64,000 nt of DNA from Actinacidiphila yanglinensis (GTDB taxonomy: Bacteria; Actinomycetota; Actinomycetes; Streptomycetales; Streptomycetaceae): positions 327,337 to 391,336 of the forward strand of contig NZ_FNVU01000006.1 of NCBI RefSeq assembly GCF_900107965.1, written 5' to 3'. Below are positions 52,284-60,318 of the stretch, piece after piece; positions within the stretch are counted from its first letter, which is position 1, and each line of letters starts with the position of its first letter. The notes under the pieces were generated by a model that was given only the letters and a program-made list of their open reading frames with translations, did no database searches and had not been told where the DNA came from. The position numbers were made by a program, and so were the translations under genes.

Positions 52284-53165
52284 TCAGAGCTCCTTGCGTA
52301 GGGCACCGAGCAGTGCCTTGGTCTTCTTCTCCTGCGCGGCCTGTGCGGCGAGCCGGTCCATGGCCTCGCGGTACGCGGAGACGTCGTCCTGCTTGTCGAG
52401 GTAGTTCGACCCGATCAGGCCGCCCAGGTAGACCACGTCCGGGAGTTCGGCGGCCTCGAAGCGGAAGAGCTGGAAGGCGCCGGCCCGGGTGGCCGGGTGC
52501 GGACCGTTGGAGAAGGGCATCAACTGCAGCCGTACGTGGGGCAGGTTGCCGATCTCCAGCAGGTGGTCGATCTGCGCGCGCATCACCTTCGGCCCGCCGA
52601 CCGGCCAGTGCAGCACGGTCTCGTCCATCACCGCCCACAGCAGCGGCGGGCGCTCCCGGGTGAGGATGCGCTGGCGGCCCAGCCGCAGGGCGACCCGGCG
52701 CTCGATGTCCTCGGCCGGCGCCTGCGGGTCGCCGGCGCTCATCAACGCCCGCGCGTACTCCTCGGTCTGCAGCAGGCCGGGGATGAACTGCGCCTCGTAC
52801 GCGCGGATGTGGACGGCGGCCTGCTCCAGGCTGAGGTACGCGCCGAACCAGTCGGGCATCACGTCGCGGTAGGTGTGCCACCAGCCGTGCTTGTTGGCCT
52901 CGCGGGCGAGTTCGAGGAACGCCTCGATCTCCGCGGTCTCCTCGATGCCGTACGTGCGCAGCAGCTTCTCCACGTCGGACAGCCGCAGGCGGGCGACCTT
53001 GGCCTGCTCCATCCGGCGGATCGTGGAGTGGCTGACGCCGATGACCTCGCCGGCCTGCTCGAAGGACACCCCGGCGCGGGAGCGCAACTCCTCCAACTGC
53101 CGCCCGAGGATCATCCGCAGCACCGTGGGAGGCCCGCCGCTCCATCCGTTGTCGGTGGCCGCCAT
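52284..53165 (-). CDS. XRE-family regulator with DUF5753 domain (WhiJ-like)
   Basis: 293 residues. N-terminal helix-turn-helix LEELRSRAGVSFEQAGEVIG then VSHSTIRRMEQAK; the C-terminal DUF5753 region (PGLLQTEEYARALMSAGDPQ, VMDETVLHWPVGGPKVMRAQ, LMPFSNGPHPATRAGAFQLF) is the putative signal domain. Streptomycetes carry dozens of such paralogues, each paired with a DUF397 gene and often an ATP-binding protein, as here; WhiJ controls differentiation. Divergent from the ATP-binding gene across a 325-bp gap. Confidence 0.9.
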   Translation of the reverse strand: MAATDNGWSGGPPTVLRMILGRQLEELRSRAGVSFEQAGEVIGVSHSTIRRMEQAKVARLRLSDVEKLLRTYGIEETAEIEAFLELAREANKHGWWHTYRDVMPDWFGAYLSLEQAAVHIRAYEAQFIPGLLQTEEYARALMSAGDPQAPAEDIERRVALRLGRQRILTRERPPLLWAVMDETVLHWPVGGPKVMRAQIDHLLEIGNLPHVRLQLMPFSNGPHPATRAGAFQLFRFEAAELPDVVYLGGLIGSNYLDKQDDVSAYREAMDRLAAQAAQEKKTKALLGALRKEL

Positions 53166-53490
53166 GCGCTACCTCCCCGTATGCGAGTTCCCTGCGGCCG
53201 CGGTGTGCCCCGGTGCCACGCGGCGCCGCGTGCTCTCGGCTCATTCTGCGAATTTCACTTTGCGGCTTGCGAGTTGAGGGTATCAGCACCATAGTGAGGA
53301 GCGACGGCGTAGCCGATCAGCGGCATGACTACGTTGTCAGAAAACCCTCCAGCGCCCGGTCGTCCGCCATGTCGTCATCGCGGAAGCCCCGACCCGGAGA
53401 AGGACGCCGTCGGTCGGACCCGGCAGCGGTGCCGCCGGGCGCTCGCACTACCGCGACCCCACACACGCGGCCCCATGAGAGGCGACGGAC
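53166..53490. other. 325-bp divergent gap of the whiJ/abaA-like cluster
   Basis: No gene supported. Around 53245-53295 the DNA is AT-richer (GCGAATTTCACTTTGCGGCT, TGCGAGTTGAGGGTATCAG) and probably carries the divergent promoters and the XRE operator; no clean dyad was defined. Confidence 0.5.
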
Positions 53491-54048
53491 ATGGCAGCTT
53501 TAGCGGGTATCCGACCCCCACTGATCCCCTCACCGCGCCGGAGCGGCACGGGAGATGCTGTGTTCCGCCTCACCGCCGACCGGACCTCGGCGAGCGCGGC
53601 ACGCCGGGAGGTCCGTACGGCACTGGCGAGTTGGAGCCTGCGCGACGAGGTGTGCGACGACGTCGTGCTGGTGGTCTCCGAACTCGTCACCAACGCCATC
53701 GTGCACGCGGCCGGTGACCTGGTGGTCTGCCGGTTGCGCTGCGTCGGCCCCGAGGTCCGCGTCGAGGTCGCCTCCGAGGGGCACGGCGATCCCGGCGGCG
53801 ACGACCGGGCGCCGGGCGAGTGCGGGCGCGGGCTGGTCGTCGTGGACGCGCTGAGCACGGCATGGGGGTTCGACGTGCCGACGCCCGGTGGCGGCTGGAC
53901 GGCCTGGGCCACGATCGCCACCCACCCCGCTCCCGCGTCGGGCACCGTGCCCGAGCCTGGCCGCGCCGCCGCGTCCGGCGCTGCCCCCGGTCCCGCCGAC
54001 GGCACCGCATCGGGCGGAGCGGCCATGCGAGCGGAGGTCCCCCGATGA
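53491..54048 (+). CDS. ATP-binding protein of the RsbW/HATPase_c anti-sigma type (AbaA-like)
   Basis: 185 residues. GHKL ATPase N-box region LRDEVCDDVVLVVSELVTNA with IVHAAGDLVV, then GRGLVVVDALSTAWGF (G1 box). This is the small ATP-binding domain of anti-sigma-factor serine kinases. It occurs in almost every XRE/DUF397 cluster of streptomycetes. The C-terminal ~45 residues are Ala/Pro/Gly-rich and disordered. ATG 53491 is used; no strong ribosome site. Overlaps the next gene by 4 bp (ATGA). Confidence 0.85.
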   Translation: MAALAGIRPPLIPSPRRSGTGDAVFRLTADRTSASAARREVRTALASWSLRDEVCDDVVLVVSELVTNAIVHAAGDLVVCRLRCVGPEVRVEVASEGHGDPGGDDRAPGECGRGLVVVDALSTAWGFDVPTPGGGWTAWATIATHPAPASGTVPEPGRAAASGAAPGPADGTASGGAAMRAEVPR

Positions 54049-54518
54049 AGCACCTTCCCCCGGCGGACCGCTGGGCCGTGGCACCGTCCCGGGACACCCG
54101 CCGCGACCGCCGGGACCGTTACGGCGACGACCCGCCGGCCACCCGCCGGCGCATCCGGGTGCCGGCCACCTCCGGCTTCCCCGCGGGGCTCAGCTGCGAC
54201 GTGGTCGAGACCTCCGCCGAGCACGGCCTGCGGATCCTCGAGACCCTGCCCAGCTCAGGCCGCGTGTTCACCCGCGGCAGCCGGTGGTCGTGGATCGTGC
54301 CCACCGGCTCGGACATCGACGTGGAGTGGCCGTCCACCACCCGCTACCTGGTCGACGCGGCGGTCCTGGTCCCGGCGTACGACCCCGAGGACGGCGGCCC
54401 CGACGGCTACGGCCGGGTGCACGCGTCCGACCAGGACGTCCCGTACACGCACCCGATCCTGCTCTACTTCGCGGTCTGCTGCATCGCCGGGGTGCAGCCC
54501 GCGATGACCGTCAAGTAG
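54045..54518 (+). CDS. Hypothetical protein cotranslated with the ATP-binding protein
   Basis: 157 residues, function not recognised. A basic N-terminus (SRDTRRDRRDRYGDDPPATR) is followed by a folded part with GLSCDVVETSAEHGLRILET, GRVFTRGSRWSWIVPTGSD, VDAAVLVPAYDPEDGGPDGY and PILLYFAVCCIAGVQPAM. No signal peptide. ATG 54045 overlaps the previous stop and has GGAGG 7 nt upstream, so it is coupled to the ATP-binding gene and probably works with it. Homologues sit in the same place in other such clusters. Confidence 0.75.
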   Translation: MKHLPPADRWAVAPSRDTRRDRRDRYGDDPPATRRRIRVPATSGFPAGLSCDVVETSAEHGLRILETLPSSGRVFTRGSRWSWIVPTGSDIDVEWPSTTRYLVDAAVLVPAYDPEDGGPDGYGRVHASDQDVPYTHPILLYFAVCCIAGVQPAMTVK

Positions 54519-54593
54519 CGACCGGGCCGCGCCGACCCGCCCGTTCCGAGCGGCGCGGGCGGGCGGACCAGGGACGATCCCCGGCCGCCGCAT

Positions 54594-54599
54594 TAGGGT
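54594..54599 (+). promoter_or_regulatory. -10 box of a leaderless promoter
   Basis: TAGGGT ends 7 nt before the ATG at 54607. Confidence 0.4.
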
Positions 54600-54606
54600 C
54601 GGGGGC

Positions 54607-55266
54607 ATGACAGCATCCCTCGCCGGCAGCGCTTTCGACTCGCTCCGCCACGACGCCGTGTCCGACCAGGAGGCGCTGCGCCGGGTCTACGCGCTTCCCA
54701 GCGACGCGGCCGTGCGCAAGCAGATGACCGAACTGACCGAGCAGACCCAGCGGCTGATCGCCTGCTCCTCGCTGGTTCTCGTCGCCAGCGCGGACGCCGA
54801 GGGCCACTGCGACGTCTCCCCGCGCGGCGGCCCCGCCGGGTTCGTCGCCGTCCTGGACAGCCGGACGGTGGCGATACCGGACGCGACCGGCAACAAGCGC
54901 CTGGACACCCTGCAGAACATCATCGCCACCGGACGGGCCGGGCTGCTGTTCGTCATCCCCGGTCGCACCACGACGCTGCGGATGAACGGCCGGGCCTGCG
55001 TCTCCACCCGCCAGGAGCTGCTGTCGCAGCTGACCGCCGTGGGCAAGCCGCCGGCCAGCGCGCTGGTGCTGGGGATCGAGGAGGTCTACCCGCACTGCCC
55101 CAAGTCGCTGCTGCGCAGCGCGGCATGGAAGCCGGAGCAGTGGCTGCCGGCGGACGCCCAGCCGGCCTCGGCCGAGGTGACGCTGGCTCAGCTGCGCAGG
55201 CCGGAGCTGACGATCGCGGACATCGAGCGGGCGGAGGCGGAGTCGCTGAAGTACCGGTACGAGTGA
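54607..55266 (+). CDS. Pyridoxamine 5'-phosphate oxidase-family (MSMEG_1061-type) protein
   Basis: 219 residues with a split-barrel flavin/F420 fold: SSLVLVASADAEGHCDVSPR (first strands), GGPAGFVAVLDSRTVAIPDA, TGNKRLDTLQNIIATGRAGL, FVIPGRTTTLRMNGRACVST. The C-terminal CPKSLLRSAAWKPEQWLP segment marks the MSMEG_1061 subgroup of FMN/F420-binding proteins. Ligand not assigned. Leaderless start at 54607. Confidence 0.88.
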   Translation: MTASLAGSAFDSLRHDAVSDQEALRRVYALPSDAAVRKQMTELTEQTQRLIACSSLVLVASADAEGHCDVSPRGGPAGFVAVLDSRTVAIPDATGNKRLDTLQNIIATGRAGLLFVIPGRTTTLRMNGRACVSTRQELLSQLTAVGKPPASALVLGIEEVYPHCPKSLLRSAAWKPEQWLPADAQPASAEVTLAQLRRPELTIADIERAEAESLKYRYE

Positions 55267-55404
55267 CGGGCGGCGGATGCTCTCCGGAGCCTTGGCGGGC
55301 CGGAGCCCCGAAGGGTGGGCCGCCTCCCGGCCTGCCGGGGTCGGCGCGGCGGGTCGGCCGAGCCGATGCTCTGACGGAGCATCACACGGCCGTGAGGGGG
55401 CGGT

Positions 55405-55635
55405 ATGACAGGTGTCGACGTGGCGGTCGGATACGTCTTCGCGTGGCTGGTGCGCAAGGCGCGGCGGGTGGGCGGCCGCGCGGACGCCGACGTCGACCGC
55501 GGCCTGGACGCGGCGATGAACCGCCTGCACGATCCGGTCAGCCGCAAGCTCGGTGCGGATCCGGCGCTGGAGCGGGCCGCCGAGGAGGCTCAGCAGGCGC
55601 GGGAGGGGAACGGCCGCCCGGACGAGGGCCGTTGA
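55405..55635 (+). CDS. Small hypothetical protein, Streptomyces-specific
   Basis: 76 residues. MTGVDVAVGYVFAWLVRKAR, a helix-rich start, then DADVDRGLDAAMNRLHDPVS and RKLGADPALERAAEEAQQAR. The first 20 residues form a short hydrophobic helix followed by Arg/Lys, so weak membrane contact is possible. It resembles small proteins of streptomycete conflict-type or effector clusters, function unknown. GAGGGGGCGG precedes the ATG. Confidence 0.6.
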   Translation: MTGVDVAVGYVFAWLVRKARRVGGRADADVDRGLDAAMNRLHDPVSRKLGADPALERAAEEAQQAREGNGRPDEGR

Positions 55636-55666
55636 GGAGCCGTGCCCCGCGGGTGCCGGGAGCCCG

Positions 55667-56935
55667 TCACTCGCCGCTGACGGAGTAGAGCATCGCCGTG
55701 TTCCGCGTGGCGAGGAACTCCTCCAGGCTCTCCCCCCGCATCGCCGCGTAGATCTCGGGGTTGGACACGCGGACGACCGCGCCGAGCTTCTCCAGCATGA
55801 AGAAGATGACGCCGTAGTGGATCAGGCCGCTCCAGTCGCGGCGGCGGACCAGGTCCCGTTCCTGCGCGGTCAGGCCGGCCTCCTCGAAGGACGTCTCCGG
55901 GTCGGCGAGGAAACGCTCGCGGTGCTCCCGGTGCACCATGCCGTGCAGGTACTTGTTGAGCCGGTACGCCTTCACGCCGGTGGCGATGTCGTACGGGTAG
56001 GTACCCGGCAGGCGCTCGATCCCGGCCAACTGCTCGGCCATCCGCGCCCGGTGGCGCTCGGTGGCCTCCGTGGGCACCTCGATGTCCGGGTTCTCCAGCA
56101 CGAGCGTCGCGATCCCGGTCATCGACGGCAGGTCGTACGAGCTGTGCACCCTGCGCACGTTGGAGGCGAGGGCGCCGCGCATCACCAGCCACATGATGAC
56201 TTCGGCGCCCTCCAGGCCGCCCAGGGTGGCGTACTCGGCGTGGGTCATCTCCGCGAGCGCCTCCGGCTCCGCGGTGAGGGCGTCGAGGAACCGGTGGTCC
56301 CACTCCGGGTTGTTGAACCCGGCCCGCTCGCCGTGGACCTGGTGGGAGAGCCCGCCGGTCGCGATCACCGCGACGGAGATGTCCTCCGGGTAGCTCGTCA
56401 CCGCGCGCCGGATCGCCTGCCCGAGCTTGTAGCAGCGGGCCGCGGTGGGGATCGGGAACTGCAGGACACCGATCTGCAGCGGCACGACCGGCACGGGCCA
56501 CTCGCCGCCGGCCCGGTCGAACAGCACGGACATCGGCGAGAAGAAGCCGTGGTCCAGCGGCTTGTCCTGGAACCAGGCCATGTCGAACTCGTCGGTGACC
56601 AGGCTCGTGGCCATGTGCCGGGCCAGCGCGGGCTCGCCAGGGACCGGGGGCAGCGCGCGGGCGCCGCCGCCCTCGTCGGCGACCGCGTACTCGGTGCCGA
56701 CCCCGAGGGTGAACGCCGAGTAGTGGTCGAAGAAGAAGGAGGTCATGTGATCGTTGAAGACGTAGACCACCGCGTCCGGCCGCTGCTCCGCGAGCCACTG
56801 CCGCACCGGGGCGAAGGCGTCCAGGATCCGGTCCTGGTCCTGGTTCGGCGAGCCGCCGTCCTTCGTGTTCCGGTCGTGGGCGAAGCCGATGGTCGGGGTG
56901 TGCGACGTGGCGACGCCGCCGATGATGCGCGCCAT
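55667..56935 (-). CDS. Gallate-type extradiol dioxygenase (LigAB/DesB/GalA family)
   Basis: 422-residue non-haem iron enzyme that opens trihydroxy- or catechol-type rings. The N-terminal ~280 residues are the LigB catalytic domain: IIGGVATSHTPTIGFAHD (iron His), VYVFNDHMTSFFFDHYSAFT (second His), VAVIATGGLSHQVHGERAGF, and LGGLEGAEVIMWLVMRGALA with the iron Glu. The C-terminal ~120 residues are the LigA-type domain (GTYPYDIATGVKAYRLNKYL, WSGLIHYGVIFFMLEKLGAV). Single-chain LigA-LigB fusions are gallate dioxygenases such as DesB and GalA; protocatechuate remains possible. ATG 56935 with GGAGAG upstream. Divergent from a LysR gene. Confidence 0.9.
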   Translation of the reverse strand: MARIIGGVATSHTPTIGFAHDRNTKDGGSPNQDQDRILDAFAPVRQWLAEQRPDAVVYVFNDHMTSFFFDHYSAFTLGVGTEYAVADEGGGARALPPVPGEPALARHMATSLVTDEFDMAWFQDKPLDHGFFSPMSVLFDRAGGEWPVPVVPLQIGVLQFPIPTAARCYKLGQAIRRAVTSYPEDISVAVIATGGLSHQVHGERAGFNNPEWDHRFLDALTAEPEALAEMTHAEYATLGGLEGAEVIMWLVMRGALASNVRRVHSSYDLPSMTGIATLVLENPDIEVPTEATERHRARMAEQLAGIERLPGTYPYDIATGVKAYRLNKYLHGMVHREHRERFLADPETSFEEAGLTAQERDLVRRRDWSGLIHYGVIFFMLEKLGAVVRVSNPEIYAAMRGESLEEFLATRNTAMLYSVSGE

Positions 56936-57020
56936 GGCGCTCTCCTCACCTTGGGGACGGGTCGAGCCTAGGGATGAACGGAGGTGATGGGAATCGAGGA
57001 GAATTGACGAGATGAGCCCA

Positions 57021-57045
57021 CTTGCATAACGTCAGGTTATGCAAG
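57021..57045. promoter_or_regulatory. Perfect 10-bp inverted repeat over the LysR start (autoregulatory operator)
   Basis: CTTGCATAAC (57021-57030), spacer GTCAG, GTTATGCAAG (57036-57045). It contains a T-N11-A LysR box, the -10 candidate TAACGT (57027-57032) 6 nt before the ATG at 57039, and the start codon itself. It lies 86 bp before the dioxygenase gene, so one protein can control both. Confidence 0.7.
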
Positions 57046-57986
57046 AGCCCTCCGCGCCGGTCCCGCTCCCGTCGACGGCGCTCTCCCGTATCCGGCTGCG
57101 CCACCTGACGTGCTTCGTGGCCATCGCCGAGGAGCGCACCCTGGCCGGTGCGGCGACGCGGCTGCGCCTCAGCCAGCCGGCGGTGTCCAAGACCCTGGCC
57201 GAACTCGAACTCGTCGCCGGCCGCCGCCTGGTCGACCGCGGACGCGCGGGGGCCTCCCTCACCGAGGACGGGTCCCGCTTCCTGCGGCACGCCCTGGAGG
57301 TGACCCGGGCCATGGAATCGGCGTCCCAGGCGCTGACCCGCGAATCCGCCCCGGGCATCGCGCCGTTGCGCATCGGTGCCCTGCCCACGGTCGCCGGCGG
57401 GCTGCTGCCGCGGGCGCTCGTGCGGCTGCACCGCGCGCGGCCGCACGCCTGGGTCCAGGTGCTGTCCGCGTCGAATCCGGAGCTGGTGGCGGCGCTCACC
57501 GCCGGGCGGATCGAGTGCGCGATCGGCCGCATGGCCGAGCCGGGCGCCATGCGCGGGATCTCCTTCGAGCTCCTCTACACCGAGTCGCTCGCCGTCGTCG
57601 CACGGCCGCAGCACCCCCTGGCCACCGGCCCGGACCGGCCCGTGCCCGCGTCCGCGCTGCTCGACTACCCGCTGGTCGTGCCGGGTCCCGGCACGGCGCC
57701 GCGCCTGCAGGCCGACGCGTTCCTGCAGTCGGTCGGCGCCGACGCCCCGACCCGCTGCACCGAGACCGCCTCGCTCACCCTGGCCCGCGCGGTGACCCTG
57801 CTGTCCGACGCGGTGTGGATCACCTCGCGCCACGCATCTCAACTCGACGTCGATCGGGGCCTGCTGGCGCCCCTCGACGTCGCGGTCCCGCAGAGCGCCG
57901 AGCCGGTCGGCGTACTGCGCCGTACCCGCACCCCGCTGAGCGACCTGGCCGAGGAGGTCGTCGACCTGATCCGCGCGGCGGCGTGA
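57039..57986 (+). CDS. LysR-family regulator of the dioxygenase gene
   Basis: 315 residues. Winged HTH RIRLRHLTCFVAIAEERTLA then GAATRLRLSQPAVSKTLAEL. The periplasmic-binding-type domain has LRIGALPTVAGGLLPRALVR and YPLVVPGPGTAPRLQADAFL. The pattern SRIxLRHLxxFxxVA is that of PcaQ/GbpR-type regulators of aromatic-acid degradation, which fits the divergent gallate-type dioxygenase. Probable inducer is an aromatic acid (inference). Leaderless start overlapping its own operator. Confidence 0.9.
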   Translation: MQEPSAPVPLPSTALSRIRLRHLTCFVAIAEERTLAGAATRLRLSQPAVSKTLAELELVAGRRLVDRGRAGASLTEDGSRFLRHALEVTRAMESASQALTRESAPGIAPLRIGALPTVAGGLLPRALVRLHRARPHAWVQVLSASNPELVAALTAGRIECAIGRMAEPGAMRGISFELLYTESLAVVARPQHPLATGPDRPVPASALLDYPLVVPGPGTAPRLQADAFLQSVGADAPTRCTETASLTLARAVTLLSDAVWITSRHASQLDVDRGLLAPLDVAVPQSAEPVGVLRRTRTPLSDLAEEVVDLIRAAA

Positions 57987-58010
57987 CCGGGGCCTCGGCG
58001 GAGCGGCCGG

Positions 58011-58061
58011 CTCCGCGTGACCGGCACCTCCGCGTGATCGGAGCCTCCGCGTGACCGACGG
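58011..58061. repeat. 17-bp tandem repeat, three copies
   Basis: CTCCGCGTGACCGGCAC, CTCCGCGTGATCGGAGC and CTCCGCGTGACCGACGG follow directly, right after the LysR gene. A degenerate earlier copy (GGCGTGACCGGGGCCTC) lies at 57980-57996. Origin unknown; likely replication slippage. Confidence 0.6.
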
Positions 58062-58062
58062 C

Positions 58063-58078
58063 GCGGGGACGTCCCCGC
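58063..58078. terminator. Palindrome GCGGGGACGTCCCCGC between convergent genes
   Basis: A perfect 16-bp palindrome plus a related CCGGGAGTC/CCCCCGG hairpin to its right lies between the LysR gene and the convergent esterase. It may serve as a bidirectional terminator. It was checked as a tRNA T-arm because of GGGTTCGACTCCC on the complement and does not fold properly. Confidence 0.4.
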
Positions 58079-58125
58079 CGGGAGTCGAACCCCCGGACGA
58101 GGACGTCCCGTTCGGAGACGTCAGG

Positions 58126-59760
58126 TCACAGGTGCGTCGTGGCCTGGCTGCCGGCGTGCAGGGCGTCCCCGGAGTAGGTCGCCGTCACCGTGTGGCCGCC
58201 GCCCTGGAGCCCGTCGACCCGCAGGGTCGCGGCGCCGTGGACGAGCCGGACCGCGCCGCCGCGGGCGACGCCGTCGACGGTGAAGCGGACCGTGCCCGTG
58301 GCCGCCGGACCGGTGCTCACGGCCGTCACCGCGGCCGTCACCGTCGCGCCCTTCCCGGCGGGCGCGGACGACAGGGAGGTGGTGGTGGTCTTGAACGCCT
58401 GCTGGGAGACGAAGTCGTGCAGCAGGATGCGCCAGACGTACCATTCGTGGCCGCCGTTGACGGAGTCGTCGGTGAACGGCACCCCCGCCGAGGTGAGGAG
58501 GGACTGCTCCCCGAGGGTGTTCGCGCGGATCGGGTCCTGGAGGCCGCCGCCGATCTGGATTCCCGACAGCGCGCGCAGGGCGGTGACCTGGTCGGCGGTG
58601 ACGCTGGTGGGCACCCCGCCGCCGGTGCTCATGATGCTGTAGTAGCCGAACTCGGCGGTGTGGTCGAAGAGCAGGGTGTTGGCCCGTGAACCGCCCGCGG
58701 ACAGGCCGGCGAGGGCCCGGTCGGCGGCGTTCGGCGAGACGTTGTAGTGGGACTGGACGTAGGGGATGACGTTGTCGACGACGTCGTCGGCGTAGCCCTC
58801 GTTGCCGTCGGCCAGGCCGTTGAAGTTCGTCATGACGACGACCATCTGCTGTGCCTGGCCGGAAGAGATGAGCTGGTCGAGGATGTTCCCGGCCGCGCCC
58901 TGCGTGGACCAGTCGACCTCCTGGCCGCCGCCTCCGTGGCTGAGGTAGAGCGTCGGGTAGGGCTGCTTGCGCGCGGGGTCGTAGCCGGGCGGGGTGTACA
59001 CCACCAGCGGGTGGGTGCCCGCGGGCGAGGTCGACTGCGGGGACGGGTAGGAGACGTCGACCAGCCGGCCCTGCTTCTTCCCGGCCAGTGGCGCCTGCCA
59101 GCTGAAGTCGGCGCTGCCGAACCTTCGGTCGGAGGGCACGTAGACCTCGCTGTCGGGCTCCACCGATCCCGTACTGGCGCCGTTCGCCACGTTCCAGGGC
59201 AGGTTGGCGGGGTCGGCCAGCTCGGTGCAGCCGGCTCCCGTGTCGCTGGCGCAGTTCACGAAGAAGCCGTAGGTGAAGGTGCCCGACGGCAGCGGGAGGG
59301 TCAGCGACCAGACGCCCGCCCCGCCCTTCTTCAGGTCCAGCACCGGCCAGTTGGCGGCGGTGGCGTTGGGGTACGCGATCGGGAAGTCGCCCTTGGTCCA
59401 CTGCGAGGGCAGCAGGCCCTGGGACGAGGTGGGGCTGGAGTGCGCGGCGTCCGAGAAGGACCACTCGCCCTTGATCTGGACGCGGGTCGCGGCGGGGTCG
59501 CGGTAACGGAAGGTGACGGTGTATCCGGTGGGCCCGGTGCCGGTGTGCCGCACCTCCGGGGACAGGGAGGCGGCCTTGGCCGGGGCGCCGCCGGTGCTCG
59601 CCTGGGCGGGCCCCGCGGCCAGCGCCGAGGCCACGGAGAGGACCGCGGTCGCGGCCAGCAAGGCCGCTGCCCTGCCCCGGTCCGGCCCCGATCGGGTCCG
59701 GCTCGCGGTGCGCGGTGCGGATGTCCCGGGCGATGAGGGGAGTTCACGACATGGAGTCAC
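58126..59760 (-). CDS. Secreted CE1-type esterase with C-terminal Ig-like domain
   Basis: 544 residues. Signal peptide: Arg-rich start, core AAALLAATAVLSVASALAAG, cleavage near PAQAS (about residue 54). An N-terminal E-set domain (GYTVTFRYRDPAATRVQIKG, about 75-210) precedes an alpha/beta-hydrolase esterase domain (VVYTPPGYDPARKQPYPTLY, about 245-460) with nucleophile Ser354 in LAGLSAGGSRAN and His in VNGGHEWYVWRILLHDF. The C-terminal ~85 residues form a Big_3-type Ig-like fold (GTVRFTVDGVARGGA). The family contains feruloyl and acetyl-xylan esterases. GTG 59760 follows AAAGGCGAAGCA; in-frame ATGs at 59841 and 59901 would bury the signal peptide. Confidence 0.87.
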   Translation of the reverse strand: MTPCRELPSSPGTSAPRTASRTRSGPDRGRAAALLAATAVLSVASALAAGPAQASTGGAPAKAASLSPEVRHTGTGPTGYTVTFRYRDPAATRVQIKGEWSFSDAAHSSPTSSQGLLPSQWTKGDFPIAYPNATAANWPVLDLKKGGAGVWSLTLPLPSGTFTYGFFVNCASDTGAGCTELADPANLPWNVANGASTGSVEPDSEVYVPSDRRFGSADFSWQAPLAGKKQGRLVDVSYPSPQSTSPAGTHPLVVYTPPGYDPARKQPYPTLYLSHGGGGQEVDWSTQGAAGNILDQLISSGQAQQMVVVMTNFNGLADGNEGYADDVVDNVIPYVQSHYNVSPNAADRALAGLSAGGSRANTLLFDHTAEFGYYSIMSTGGGVPTSVTADQVTALRALSGIQIGGGLQDPIRANTLGEQSLLTSAGVPFTDDSVNGGHEWYVWRILLHDFVSQQAFKTTTTSLSSAPAGKGATVTAAVTAVSTGPAATGTVRFTVDGVARGGAVRLVHGAATLRVDGLQGGGHTVTATYSGDALHAGSQATTHL

Positions 59761-59935
59761 TGCTTCGCCTTTCGATCGACCTGGCAACGATCGTGCGTGG
59801 AGGCGCAGGGTTCGCTGACCGCCGTCGACCACTCCTGACATGCGGTCGCGCGGTCGTACGGTTCCCTGGGGGCGAACGGGCTGATCACGTCCCGTGTTCA
59901 TGACTTGGAGGCGGTGGGCCCGTCGGCCACGGCAG

Positions 59936-59964
59936 ATCTAACGCCCGCGATTTCGGTATGTCAA
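59936..59964 (-). promoter_or_regulatory. Near-consensus promoter of esterase 1
   Basis: On the minus strand TTGACA (59964-59959), 17 bp, TTAGAT (59941-59936). It predicts a ~165-nt leader before the GTG at 59760. Confidence 0.6.
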
Positions 59965-60222
59965 TGGACACGGCAGGAAGTTCGGCGGCTGCTCGACTCG
60001 GGGCGCTCCGTGCTCCGTTCAAGAGATGTCGACCTGTTGCCGGTGCACCCCGAGCGCCCACGACCCGCCGGCGGCCGGGCTCCGGCATCGGCGACCGCCT
60101 CGCGCGGCACCCCTCCGCACCATCCTCGCCCCGCCGCTCCGGCCCCGGCAACTGCCGTGCGGGAGGCGGCGCCACGGCCGGTGGGCGTCTCGGACACCTC
60201 CTCGGCGGCCCGGCCCAGGATA

Positions 60223-60251
60223 TTGACAACCTCATTACGTAACCCTAGATT
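60223..60251 (+). promoter_or_regulatory. Near-consensus promoter of esterase 2 with TTACGTAA palindrome in the spacer
   Basis: TTGACA (60223-60228), 17 bp, TAGATT (60246-60251). The spacer contains the 8-bp palindrome TTACGTAA (60234-60241), a possible repressor site. It predicts a ~195-nt leader before the esterase at 60454. Confidence 0.65.
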
Positions 60252-60274
60252 GACGAGCACCAAGGGGGTTGACC

Positions 60275-60310
60275 ATGGTCCGACGGACCGTCAGTTCTCA
60301 CTGTGCGTAG
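60275..60310 (+). CDS. Possible 11-residue leader peptide MVRRTVSSHCA
   Basis: A tiny ORF (ATG to TAG) lies in the 5' leader of esterase 2, with GGGGG 6 nt before its ATG. It ends with Ser-Ser-His-Cys-Ala and stops 8 nt before a strong hairpin. Arg-rich, Cys-ending leader peptides are known before sulfur-related genes in streptomycetes; similarity here is slight, so coding status is uncertain. Confidence 0.4.
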   Translation: MVRRTVSSHCA

Positions 60311-60318
60311 CGACAGTC

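Noticed and set aside
58080..58110. Possible tRNA T-arm (complement GGGTTCGACTCCC)
   Set aside because: The stem pairs only three of five positions in canonical register, and no acceptor or anticodon arms flank it.
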